A stretch of 64,000 nucleotides of DNA from Rhizophagus irregularis (taxonomy: Eukaryota; Glomeromycota; Glomeromycetes; Glomerales; Glomeraceae). Numbering within the stretch: position 1 is the stretch's first letter; each line of letters opens with the position of its first letter. Below the pieces are notes generated by a model. That model saw only the letters and a list, made by a program, of their open reading frames with translations. It did no database searches and had not been told where the DNA came from. The stretch lies in NCBI RefSeq assembly GCF_026210795.1, contig NC_089430.1:1550001-1614000 (forward strand). Direction: 5' to 3'. Position numbers and translations under genes: made by a program. Positions 36,357 to 47,306 of this stretch are shown here, piece by piece.

Positions 36357-39282
36357 ATGATAAACGGTAGACCTCGTAAAAATAAAGGACCGTGTGTAAT
36401 ATGTGGTAAAGAAAATGACAACGAAAAGTTCAGGCAGTTAACACCAAGTTTGTTTCAAAAAGCCTTAAAAAGTCCTGGATTTCAAGATTTAGACGTAAAC
36501 CTTAAGTTATATGATCAGCTTTGCGGAAGACATTACAATAAATTGGTTGTATTTGATAGGAATACTTCAAAATCAAGTAGAAAACCTATGCATGAAGTTG
36601 ATTTATCGTATAATGAAAGTGGGAATAAAGCAAAACGGGTTTGTTTATCACAAGAAACCTATGAAAATTTATTAAATAGTGCCTCAAGTGTACCACAACT
36701 TGAACAAGAAATATTAGAACTAAAGGAAAAAGTGAACGACTACATGTGTGATCTTGAGCAAATTAATATTTGATTATTATGCCTAACGTGTTTGATATAT
36801 TTATAATTAACTAATTATATTTACCAAAAGAATCCAGACAATTCTCTGAGTATTTTAATGATCAAATGGCACGAATGACAAAAGTTCTTTATCAAGAAGG
36901 AAATTTTCCAAAGCTAAATGCTGCAGATTTTGTTAAATTAATTGAAAATCATGATCCAAATCTTCAAGGATTTTTTGACACTTTATACAATGCAATGAAT
37001 CCTAAAGGAAAAAATAAGAGGACTCAGGAATGCTTAAAACAAAAAATTATGCTACTTTGCTATCAAATGGCAGGACTACGAAATAAACAAGTAAGCGGTG
37101 CAAAAACTGCAGTTGGATTGTTTTTTGTGAAGTCTGGAGCATCTGCCCATTGTGTAAATACGGCGGCTAATATGGGACTATGTGCAATATACCAAACAGC
37201 CTTTAACAAACTTGGCAAAATAGAAGAAATCATAATTTAAGTGTACGATCATATTCAAACTTTTGTAAGTTAAATTTTGATAAGTTTTATTTGTTTTGAT
37301 TTTAAAATACATACTAAATCAATCTTCAGTCCAACAACCTTTTAATTGCATGTATAGATGATTATCACAATCTCCATGGAACCTGTATTCCATCGGTAAA
37401 TTCTACTTCACAAATATCTCATATGGCGACTATTTTATTTAATACGACCCAAGCTCCACCTATTCCTTATTATACTGATTATCATTTAGCCATTCACAAT
37501 CCCTGCGGTGTTGATGCTTCAATTTTAAGGAACGTTTGTCAAGAATTTATGCTAACATTGGCTAAAAGTTACAATTCAGAAAAATCAAGTTGGAACTGGG
37601 CATCAGACCTTGTAGTAGTAGATGAGACAGAGATTATCGAAAGGTTGACAATTCACTCATACGATTCTGACATTTCTGAAAAGTATCAACGAAAATTTAA
37701 TCAAACAAAACTAGTGGATTGTATTGAATTGGATTTAAAAAATACAAAAAATTACATACAAGCCGCTAATACTTTTCTAAGGTTTGTAATTTAATATTGT
37801 TATTGGAAGGTTCATTTAATAATAAACTAATATATTGCTTCATAAGATTGCCGGAAACCAAGGAATATCTTAAAATGTTTGTCATTCCTTTTCCAGCAGA
37901 TTTTCCGGGTCAGCTGTTTATAAGAAGAGCCGTTACAAAAAGATTGAAAATGGAAGCAGGAACTGAACCTGAACCCGAATTGGAATCATCCATTCCAAAG
38001 GAAATTATGCATCTAGTTCCTTTTTTAGGTCCCCTCCACGTTTCACTTAACACACGAGAATCGGTTATGATTATATTTCACTCTTTTTTTGATTATATGT
38101 ACAAAATAGTCTTCAATAAAAAACAAAAACTTGCAGCAAAACCTAAGCCATGGCGCATTAATCTGCTATTATACTTGGCTCATGAAGGCCGGTTATTAAT
38201 TAAAAATTGTGTATTAAAAAGATTTGCCATGTCTAAAGATATTTCGTATGTTACATTTCTTGATCTTCTAGATAATTTAGTGCCCTCAACCCTAGACATA
38301 TATTCAAACTTATTTCGAAGCAATTATTTGGAAGAATATATTAGTACAATATTTCGGTTGTGGACTATTATGCGACGATTTCAGTGGCATAATTATGACA
38401 AAATTATGCTAGCTTTTTTGTCAGATATTCACTATTGGAAAAAAATAAATCACCCAATAATCCATACCTTAAAAACGCATTTAAATACTTTTGATGAATA
38501 TCCTGTAGAGAATTATCATAGCATATTACGTCGTCATACAAATGCAAAAGTATCTACAGGCAAATCTTTAAGGCGAGATGCATTATTTCTTGATCATTGT
38601 CGTCATGAAAACTTATTTGTAAAATCATTTGAGCCAACACGAGATTATCCTTATACCAAAAAGGATCTTGATAATTTAGTAAAGCTGACGGCTATTTTTC
38701 ACTTGGATTTTTTTGATAACTTATGGAAAAATCCTGGACGCACAGAATTAAAAAAGGAAGGAAAAAAAATAAAAAAAGATTTTTATTACTTTCCTGGTAT
38801 TAAATCACAATTTTCCTCAAAAGCTTTGCCATTAGGATATCATTCAAAAAAATGGCCATCAGCTAATAAATTATGTGATCGTTTGGAATGCACAGATCCA
38901 TCATGGATTGATGGTATGGTGTTAAATTGTGGACATGGGTATCATGAAACATGTTTTCGAACTTTAGGCTTAAAATGTCCACATTGTTTTAAATATCTTT
39001 CTGATTCAATTGATGAATTATCACAATCTTATAACCAAAGGTTGCAAATGGACGAAGATATTAAAAAATGGGCAGATTGTGAAAGTGAAAATCATGAATC
39101 ATGACGATAATAATGAGTTAGAAAATGATGAAAATCTAAATATAAGAAAGCAAGCTGAAATAGATGAAGCATTAAAGAGAAGGATACTTGGTATGTTTAA
39201 TTCATTTTTATTCAATTATAATTAAATATCTCAATTATTTACAAAATTAACAGAATTTATCGAAAATTGTGCATCGGGCTGA
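36357..39282 (+). pseudogene. THAP-like C2CH and RING-H2 protein, possibly transposon-derived, frame broken
   Basis: Exons by similarity of frame: about 36357-36770, about 36835-37240, 37330-37781, 37847-39190 and 39254-39282. The N-terminus has C-x2-C-x39-C-x2-H (CVICGKEN ... LCGRHY), which is THAP-type spacing, though other THAP signatures are not clear. Then come LNAADFVKLIENHDPNLQGF, LLIACIDDYHNLHG, FVIPFPADFPGQLFIRRAV and YPVENYHSILRRHTN, and a RING-H2 end (C-x4-C, NCGHGYHETC, KCPHC). I recall this as a multicopy Rhizophagus family; a D/E-rich catalytic core like a transposase is possible but unproven. Damage: exon 2 leaves frame near 37225 (probably one A lost), and AATCATG is duplicated in tandem at 39090-39103, shifting the end so that HDDNNELENDENLN...ALKRRILEFIE lies in the next frame. 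I found no terminal repeats. Confidence 0.55.
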
Positions 39283-39622
39283 GTGAATTGAATAAGTTGT
39301 TACCAAATATAATTTACAAAGGATATTATCTACTAGGATGTTATAAAATGTTTTGGATATTTGTATACTATACTTTAGGTTTTAAAAACATTATCAATAT
39401 ATTAATAGTTATATTAATACAGTTACTAATACAATACAGAATTTTTTTTTTCGTCGCAAGACTTTGTATTACAATAAATTTATTGGTCAATAACTCAAAG
39501 TTATCACGTGTATAAACCATTTCGATTTTAGCCAATAAATTTATGTTTAATTTAATTGGTTAATTAATGTTGATCATCACGTGAAATCAAACCAATAAAC
39601 AGATTTTTAACCAAGCTCGGTT

Positions 39623-39708
39623 ATGGTGGTACGCATATTTGTAATAGTTTTGGTGTACCACTCTTCTAGTAATAAAATAAATAAAATAAATAAATGGTGG
39701 TACGCATA
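39623..39708 (+). mobile_element. 56-bp LINE/SINE-type insertion with 15-bp target duplication
   Basis: ATGGTGGTACGCATA occurs exactly at 39623-39637 and 39694-39708. Between them lie 56 bases ending in a TAAA/TAAAA tail (AATAAAATAAATAAAATAAA). A long target duplication plus a 3' simple-repeat tail is the mark of target-primed reverse transcription; the copy is extremely 5'-truncated. Confidence 0.75.
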
Positions 39709-39868
39709 CCCCTTAAACCTAAAATTATTTAAGTATAAAGTCCTACGTTGTATTAACTTTACGTAATAATATTGATTGTATTTTTTCTTATTGAGACGCT
39801 TCGGAAATACATGTGCAATTCATTGAGACTTTATGCATAAATGTAACAATATTTAGGTATACATTGCC

Positions 39869-39876
39869 TATAAATA
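39869..39876 (+). promoter_or_regulatory. TATA box of membrane-protein copy 2
   Basis: TATAAATA at 39869-39876. A matching TATAAATA lies at 47229-47236 before copy 3, at a similar distance from the family start, so it is likely to be used. Confidence 0.5.
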
Positions 39877-39954
39877 CACAACAAAATAAGTTAAAATATT
39901 CATCTCACAAATTCGCCACACGAATTCGCTAGGAAAAATTATCAAAGAATTAAA

Positions 39955-41082
39955 ATGCAAAGAGTTCATGATTTTATCATGTTCAAGAATGGGATTAACC
40001 ACAATACTATTAAGAAGAAAGCTAGTGGGATATCAAACCTTTTGAATTTTATCATTTGGAATATTATGTTCTTTTCACTATTTCCACTTGCTTCAGCATC
40101 AATTGCATCATTTGTTGACACAAATTATGTGTCACATACAGATTTGTATGATGCAATTCTCAACACATTTTTTCCAATCTTTTTTGTGATTTTTCTAAAT
40201 GCTTCAGGTAAAGATGGGTCCATCAAAAATATAGTATTACCATTACTAGATGATGTATTGTATAATATGATCACTTGGGTGATTCCACTTGTAGTTTCTT
40301 TTGCCTATGATGACTTGATGAACATAAAAATATTTTCAATCATAAACATGTGTTTACATGTGTTTTGTGCAGTATTTGCAATAATTAAATGGAAAAGAAT
40401 TAATTATAATGATGATTATAATGATGATTTATTTCTCTCAATTATTTTATTCTTGATAATTTTTCCAGTTCTAGTTATTCCAATATTCTGGATAATTATC
40501 ATCACACATAAACATACTTTTGATTCAATTCCAATAATATTTCTTATATTATTCGGAATATGCTTAGTTTCTTTTGTGTTAATAATAATTACACTTATAA
40601 CTCAAGACTTGAAAGACATGACACGGAGAATAATATATACATTATTTATTATATGTTTTTATGTTCCAAATATTCTTCAGACATTATTGATTACATTATT
40701 TTGGCCAATCAATTTTTACTTTGTTAAAGCATGCGTATTTGTACTGATTCTATCATTAACAAGAAATGTGTCCTACTTTGCTGATAAGGTACCTGGTAAC
40801 TTTCTGGCTACTTCAACAACATTGACTCAATGTGGAATTAGGTCTACTCTAAAAGGAAATAAGAAAGCTATCTTAAAAGTGACACAAATATCAATAGAAG
40901 AAATGCACGAAAAGCAGGAAACAATGCAGACGAAAATTGACGAAATTGACAAGATGCAGACAACAATGCAGAAAACAACGCAGACAACAATTGATGATAT
41001 GCAAAAAACAATGCAGGCTAAAATAGATGAAATACAGAAGATAATGAATGAAATAAAAACATCAGTGGAAGAGACAAAATAA
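39955..41082 (+). CDS. Multi-pass membrane protein with C-terminal coiled coil (copy 2)
   Basis: A single exon of 375 aa. Seven or eight hydrophobic segments (for example FIIWNIMFFSLFPLASASI, FFPIFFVIFLNASG, MITWVIPLVVSFAY, FFLIILFGIC-like, SFYVPNILQTLL-type, FVKACVFVLILSL) are followed by a Met/Gln-rich coiled coil of about 80 residues built on an 11-residue repeat (EMHEKQETMQT, KIDEIDKMQTT). The family start codon, ATG before NNY in the other copies, aligns with AGG at 39931; the present ATG is eight codons later. The N-terminus is therefore slightly shorter but all membrane segments remain. I do not recognise the family. A membrane protein with a long cytosolic oligomerisation rod is as far as I can go. 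Confidence 0.75.
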   Translation: MQRVHDFIMFKNGINHNTIKKKASGISNLLNFIIWNIMFFSLFPLASASIASFVDTNYVSHTDLYDAILNTFFPIFFVIFLNASGKDGSIKNIVLPLLDDVLYNMITWVIPLVVSFAYDDLMNIKIFSIINMCLHVFCAVFAIIKWKRINYNDDYNDDLFLSIILFLIIFPVLVIPIFWIIIITHKHTFDSIPIIFLILFGICLVSFVLIIITLITQDLKDMTRRIIYTLFIICFYVPNILQTLLITLFWPINFYFVKACVFVLILSLTRNVSYFADKVPGNFLATSTTLTQCGIRSTLKGNKKAILKVTQISIEEMHEKQETMQTKIDEIDKMQTTMQKTTQTTIDDMQKTMQAKIDEIQKIMNEIKTSVEETK

Positions 41083-41889
41083 AATGTAACCAAAGGAATA
41101 ATGCGGAAAACTATCCTTATTAAAATTTTTAGTTTATTTATTTTTTTTTTTTAGTTAAATTAGTTTAAATTTAAAACAATATTTTTCACAATTAGTATCC
41201 ATTAATATGTTGATTAAATATACCTTATATTATTATATTGATTTCTGACTTTCATAAATTATTTAAATAAATAAATTATTTTTTTAAAAAATCAAATAAA
41301 AGAATAATGCATTATAATTTTTTTTTAAAAAAAATGATTATAATTAAAAATTTATTTATTCCAGGGAAACACGCAATCATTTTATGTTCTAATTACTCAA
41401 TCTATCAATTTTCATTTCTATTCTATACTATGATAACGTTAATAATAAATAAAAGAGCGAAAAATATATCTGCCAAAATTTCATGATTCTTTCCATATAT
41501 TTCACAAAGTATTTTTTATCGGATATAAATTTAAATTTATTGATTAATTATAATAATATGATATTAATAATAAATTAATTTATTAAATAAAAGCATAAAA
41601 ATAATAATAGTTCATTTAAAGATGGATAATCACTAATTTTAAAGAAATTTTAAACATTCAAAAGCAACTATTTAAATTTTTATCAAATTTATTAAAATTT
41701 TTAATATCATATATACAAAAAAAAAATAAACATGTTAAAAATATGGAAAATATTTTATTCATTTAAACTTGGAGAAAAGAATCCCAAAAAGCTTGTACAA
41801 TAATGTGTTTAATATGGTCTTTAATTAATTTGACAATTAATTTTTAATTTTCTCATTTATTATTAATATATTCAAAACTAACAAAAAAA
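41083..41889. repeat. 3' flank shared by the membrane-protein copies
   Basis: No gene. From about 41560 to 41886 it is nearly identical to 34791-35117, and it includes the 3' side of the minus-strand fragment that follows. Confidence 0.7.
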
Positions 41890-42081
41890 TTAAGTCATGG
41901 TAAAATTAACAGGTTTTCTAATGAAAGCCTTCAATAATTCTTTAGCAAAATTGTCCAAGTTAGAAACAATATCAGCATAACTAAACTGAACTCGTATCAA
42001 AGAATATCTTGAAGCCCATAATACCACATGATACAAACCATGAGACCAAATACTTCTTCAAGATAATGTAAAAAGCTGTAG
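41890..42081 (-). pseudogene. Terminal exon of an unrecognised gene, frameshifted
   Basis: After an acceptor (TTTTGTAG) the minus strand encodes YSFLHYLEEVFG; then, in another frame, SHGLYHVVLWASRYSLIR, QFSYADIVSNLDNFAKELLK, AFIRKPVNFTMT and TAA at 41890. A single shift near 42045 separates the halves. An upstream exon may end at 42155 (ATAGAAG|GTAATTT). Family unknown; its 3' flank is duplicated at 35 kb. Confidence 0.45.
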
Positions 42082-42204
42082 CTACAAAATTGAATTAAAA
42101 AAACATTAGTAACATTAGTAGTAAATATATAATTAAAAAAATTCAGTCACGTTTAAATTACCTTCTATATAAATAATTTGTAGTGTATCAATATAAAGGA
42201 GTGC

Positions 42205-43770
42205 ACATTCCGATAGGCTAATCCCAATTCCGGTTAATGTATTTTGATCGGAATATTTTTTTTTTATCATTCTTTTCAATATTTTTAACCTTTTCTTTTT
42301 TCGGGTTGGTTTATTTTCAAACCTGAATATATTTTTTTCCGTTTTCTTTTTTGGTTTAATTTTTTATTAAACTGAAAAATTTTTCATTCATCATTTAGGT
42401 TTGTGCAAAACCATGGTAGGCGGCTTTTTTCCATTTCTTTATTTCTTTATTTATAAATTTCTAAAAAAAAGATCAAAAGAATTGAATGACTGCATATTAA
42501 GCTTAATGCCTTAATACCTTTTAGGATTTCAAAAAGGACTTCTCTTTGACAATATTTCAACTGTTTATACAATATATTGATTTTGCAAATAACACTCAAA
42601 ATAAAAACAAAAATATAAATCGTCCAGGCATAATGTTTATAGAGTTATTATAAATTAATTAATATTTAGGTATTACTAACAGTCACCCATTGCTTCACAC
42701 CGGGACCAATGAGTTTGTTTAAATAGAACAATTTAGTATTATAATGTAATACTAAGTAAATTAAATATGGTTACAGTAGTTTTTTGTTTATAATTAGAAA
42801 TTTAATATGGTAATAATTAGTTAACAAAAAATAATAAAATAAATGTATTAAATTATATTAGAATGATACAAATTATATTTACAATAATGTAGCTAATTAT
42901 GTTAATGATTTGACATTTAAGTGTAGAATGAAAAATTCGGATTAATTGGGAATTGTGAAAAAATAATTATAAATAAAAATTGATTAATTTTTTAGAATAT
43001 TATGAAATATTACAAATATTTTTATTAATTAATTATAAATTTTATACATAATTATTTCTTAATTATTTTATATTACGTCAATTTTAAACTTATAATCAAC
43101 TTAGGAAAAATATTTGAACAATTAAATGTATTAGAATTTGTTCATTTCATTTATTATTATTCAGTTCTTTTGATACTCATTTTATTCGATAAATTATTAA
43201 TTTAACTAAACCATTTGAATTAAAAATTTTTATTTAAAAATCTGGTGATTATTTAGAGAATTTTGGATATGGATTTGGTTATAATAGTTTATTATTAAAT
43301 CAACAATTTCTTCAATTAATTAATTATAAAAATATCAATTTTTTGATTTATATGAATTTAAAAATCAGACTATTTATTCAGCGCTCAATTTAATTGAAAA
43401 TCTTAATCATCATCTTTCTATCAATGTCGGTCAATTTTCCTATATGTTATATTGATTTTTTTTTTAAAAAAAAAATAATTTTGTAAATATAATTATTTAA
43501 TATAATATTTTATTTCTTTATTTAATAATAACAGATAAGAAAAAATTGAAAGAATAAGAAAAAAAATTAAACCTAAACGGGAAAAGAATGAGAAAAAAAC
43601 AAATTTTTCGGTTTGAAAAAAACTAAACCAAAAGAAGAAAGGGAGAAATTTTTTTTCGGTTTGAAAAAAAAACGAAAAATTTAAAATTAATAATCAAAAA
43701 AAAATTCTGATTAAGGTAAAATTTCATTAACTGAAATTGTATTAGTTGATTAAAATGTACACGGATCGAA
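42205..43770. mobile_element. Foldback element with long inverted ends
   Basis: The left end (GTGCACATTCCGATAGGCTA, ...CCGGTTAATG, then about 170 bases of T/C-rich DNA) is the inverse of the right end (about 200 bases of A/G-rich DNA, CATTAACTGAAATTG, ...AAAATGTACAC). The identity is moderate, as expected for an old copy. I could not define a target duplication. The centre holds an F-box gene fragment. Confidence 0.5.
43090..43460 (+). pseudogene. F-box/LRR gene fragment inside the foldback element
   Basis: Plus-strand pieces IFEQLNVLEFVHFIYYYS, then KSGDYLENFGYGFGYNSLLL and NQQFLQLI belong to the C-terminal LRR part of the same F-box family as the pseudogene at 734-2167. Frames change at least twice and stops occur, and neither F-box nor end is present. 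Confidence 0.5.
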
Positions 43771-44720
43771 TAAATAGATTAGGTAGAGGGTTTTAATTAT
43801 ATGGTATGGGATTTCAAAGTTACAATTCAAATTATATATGCAGAGACTAATCCAAACGTCAGACAAATTTTTTTTAATTATATAGTTTTTTTAGTTATAT
43901 AGATTTATCAAAAAATTTATTATAGGTTTAATAATTAAAAACAATCTCGCTAAAAAAAATTCGTTAATATCGAAAAAAAAAATTTCACTCAAATTTATTA
44001 GTCAGAAATAATATTGAAAAAAAACAATCTCAATAAACAAAAAAAGTTCTCACTAAATCAAAAAATTCTCACTAAAAAAAAAATTTCACACGAATTTATT
44101 AGTCAGAAACAATATCAATGACTAAAAAATCTCTCTAAATATAGAAAAAGCCGTAGGACATAGTTCTAATCTGATTGATCTGATTATAGTCTTGACCCAA
44201 ACCAAAAAAAAAAAAGAATAAACAATATTTTTTTGGGTTAAAAAAAAATTCCAAAAATTTTGATAAATTCCGATTAAAAAAAAATCCCTAAAAAAAATCC
44301 AAAAAAAGAATAAGAAAAAATTTTGGTTAACCAAAAGAAACAATAATAATAAAAAGAGGGATAAAAAAATCAATAAAAAAAAAGACTAAAAAGGTAGTTT
44401 CGGTTTTTACTGAAAAACAAAAAAAATTATTATTATAGAAATGGTTAGTCGTGGTAACTAAGAGAGCGGAAATGACCACAAATAAAATGCAATTAATAAG
44501 AAAAATTATACTTTTTTTTTGTTAGTATTAATTCATCAGAATAAAGAAAAGTCCAGTTAAAATTTTTATTAACCGGAAATGTATTAGTTTAAAGATTGGT
44601 TATCGTAGTCAGTAATAAATACGAAATAGATCGAACGTAAGAATATCACACTTTCAATATTACACAATTCAAATTATTTATACAGGGTAATCTAAATATG
44701 ACGATATTTTAATTAGATAG
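43726..44720 (+). repeat. Second, direct copy of the element's right end
   Basis: The segment 43726-43870 (CATTAACTGAAATTGTATTAG ... ACAATTCAAATTAT ... AATCC) recurs, diverged, at 44573-44720 (ATTAACCGGAAATGTATTAG ... ACAATTCAAATTAT ... AATC), each preceded by long purine-rich DNA. Within 43940-44120 a unit of about 105 bp (TTTATTAGTCAGAAA.AATAT) is also repeated twice. Confidence 0.55.
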
Positions 44721-45186
44721 ATTTTTATTTTATCTGTATAATAATGTTCATATTATTTCTGAACTCATCAAAAAAAGATAATTTGCGTAGGGCTTTTATA
44801 TATTCATTTATACATATTTTATGTATAAATGATTTTGAGGCTAAAGTATGTACAGTATATTTTCAATATGGAAATTAAATTTTATTCTAAATAGCTGCAT
44901 TTTCAATAATGAATTTGGATCTTATCCATTGAGTATCGATAATTTTTATTATTGATGATATCACAATTATGATAAATCTAGAGAACCGACACCAAGGAAG
45001 AGAGAAAAAATGAGATGTAATCAACTAGTTAGTAAGCGAACAAATGTTATATAAAAGGAGTTCAAACATAAACTAATAGTCCGCATTTTTCTTTTATCTA
45101 ATGATACTACACGTAAATACTGTCAGATGCAGAACGATACATATTATTAAGGGTCCGTTATTGTTTTTGTAGTGTGGGAATTTGAA
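44721..45186. other. Intergenic, no gene seen
   Basis: AT-rich spacer without recognised features. Confidence 0.5.
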
Positions 45187-46761
45187 TTATTCACGCGCCA
45201 GAGTCGGCGGATAGATGACTGTGTCTACCGATTCAGCGGCAGAGATATCAGATATATCACTCATGGTGGTATTAGAATCGTTGTCCGGAGGAGGTGTGCG
45301 TCTTAAAAATACGTCCGGGCGTTGATGATCGCTTGATCTTTTTTGGAGATAACATATTTAGTGTGAGCGCTTGCTTTTGTAACGTCTTATATGATAAGTA
45401 GCGGTTGTTGTTGTAAATAGCGTCGTCGCATATTGATTGCTCGTCTATATCCGTAACTGTATCGTAGGATGAAACGTCGTCTAACCTTGTATTCAAAAAG
45501 ATTAATGTTATAAGTGTCACGATGGTAGATTCGTAGGTCGCCAGGTGTACCTCGTGGTACTGGAGGAAGAAGTTACTTTTTCTTGTTACGTTTTCTTTCT
45601 ATTACGTCTTATCCAATTCTTTTCACGCCGTCTTTCTTTGATGTCATTAGCAAAGGTGCTTTCTCCAATCTGAACGTAAAAGTTTCTGAGTTTTAAAAGC
45701 TTGCGTGGGACATGGTGCATTTGTTTGATGACTATAGGTTGGGCACTTCCGAAGTACGTGTATGTAAAATAAAAGGTTTGTTGGTGTTGGTATTAGATTC
45801 GTGTTTAATAATACTTTTTGTTAAACGGTTCCATCGGGTGGTCTATCGGGTAAAACGTATGGCGTTGAAACGCAGATGGGAATATTCTTTGTAGTAAACG
45901 CGTCTAGTTCGTACGTGTTCATTGTGGTTAAAAATGTTCATGTGACGGTTGTTGGTGTCTTTATGTTGTGTCTGCTCGTATTTTTTGATGTTCACAGTGT
46001 AACTAATTCCTAAGCGATTGGAGTAAATGTCTTTTTTCTTGTCTTTATAAAGTAAATGTCTAGTGGTCGATACATTCAGTTTTTCAGTTGATTCGGCATA
46101 TTGGAGTTGAGTTGTTTCGTTACTTGTCGTTACTTGATCTTTATAAAAGCGTGCATCACTGGCCATACTCGAACCAATGAGTTTTAATGTTTTGGAATTA
46201 TTTATATGTTCTCCACATCTTTAACGGCCGTTTGACATGACGAAGGTGACGGGTAGTTCACATTTTATGCCGCAGCGAAAATAAAATCTAAATAAATCAC
46301 GTGGGACCGGAACTGAACCGGATGAATATTTTTGTGCGTCTATTACTTATCGCATTTGATGAAAATCTTTGTTTGAGAGCAAAAAATTTTTCTTTGAGTA
46401 ACTCCCGTAATCGTTTAAAATATTTGGAAACGATTTGTGGTGAAAATTGTCGATTTAGGGAAAATACGTAAGTGAGATAATATGTCCCTATGAAGAAATT
46501 CATATTGGGTTTGTTACTTGTTGATCGGTATGTGTGGACATGCAGGTGACTATCGTGTATACTTTAAAATTATTGTAGATCGTCAAGGTAAATCATATTT
46601 TGACAAAGAGAGTAGGAAATATCTGTCTTTTTGGGTATGATACAGCGTGCCACTCCCGTTTTGTAAGGGCAGGTTTTCTGTGGCGGAGGAAAATTATACG
46701 TTTCGCAAGACGAAAAACAGCTTAGCAGGTCAGTATTAGGAGCGAGGGTGTCTTTAGTCAT
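45187..46761 (-). pseudogene. GC-richer broken gene of unknown family
   Basis: A run of minus-strand coding-like pieces with more GC-ending codons than anything nearby: MTKDTLAPNTDLLSCFSSCE at 46761; MNFFIGTYYLTYVFSLNRQF at 46503; MASDARFYKDQVTTSNETTQ at 46166; then VPRKLLKLRNFYVQIGESTF (near 45700) and NDIKERRREKNWIRRNRKK in another frame; MTLITLIFLNTRLDDV at 45520; and finally RRTPPPDNDSNTTMSDISDI ... YPPTLARE with TAA at 45187-45189. The last join needs one more T in the run at about 45299-45303. Introns may explain some frame changes. I recognise no domain. The composition and lack of similarity to its neighbours could mean a recent arrival or a mobile-element gene. Confidence 0.4.
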
Positions 46762-47306
46762 GATATATTTTTGAGGAGACTTCGTATATCTGTTGGGGAA
46801 GAAAAGGTGGTACTGTGGCGTCAGACCAGGTGGAGATACATTCTGCCGGAATTATTTTAATTTCACATTTGAACAATTTTCACTACTGCTAGAAAGCCAT
46901 GTGATCATGTAATATTTCTTGCAAAATATAAAAGTTTGGAAATGAAAAGCTATAATAAACTTTATTTTGTTATATTTAGTTATGATATTAAGCATTTAAA
47001 TGACTTATGTGTATATGCATGCAACGATACATAGAATGAAAACCCTAACACAAAAACATATTTTGTTTATTGTACATGATACATTAAGAAATATTTAGCC
47101 TACGAGGCGTAACATGTACTACATGCAAAATGATCGTCACAAGAGAAACTCTCTATGCTATTGCATTTAATTGTGAGACTGTATTTATATGCATGTGTGT
47201 AATGATAGTACAGACAGTACACTTTGTATATAAATACGCTATAAACAAATTTCATATTAATTCCACATATTTTGCTATACTAATTTGCAAAACGCACGAA
47301 TTCGTT
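46762..47306. other. Spacer with a dispersed repeat and the copy 3 promoter
   Basis: TTCTGCCGGAATTATTTTAATTTC at about 46840, running to about 46925 (TTGAACAATTTTCAC ... CATGTGAT ... ATTTCTTG), matches the left end of the MITE at 49403. TATAAATA at 47229-47236 is the likely promoter of the gene that follows. Confidence 0.5.

Noticed and set aside
36357-39282. Terminal inverted repeats around the THAP-like/RING gene
   Set aside because: I looked on both sides for matching ends and a target duplication and found none, so I do not call it a mobile element.
44122-44373. 83-aa minus ORF rich in Phe/Leu
   Set aside because: A reading of long purine-rich tracts; low complexity only.
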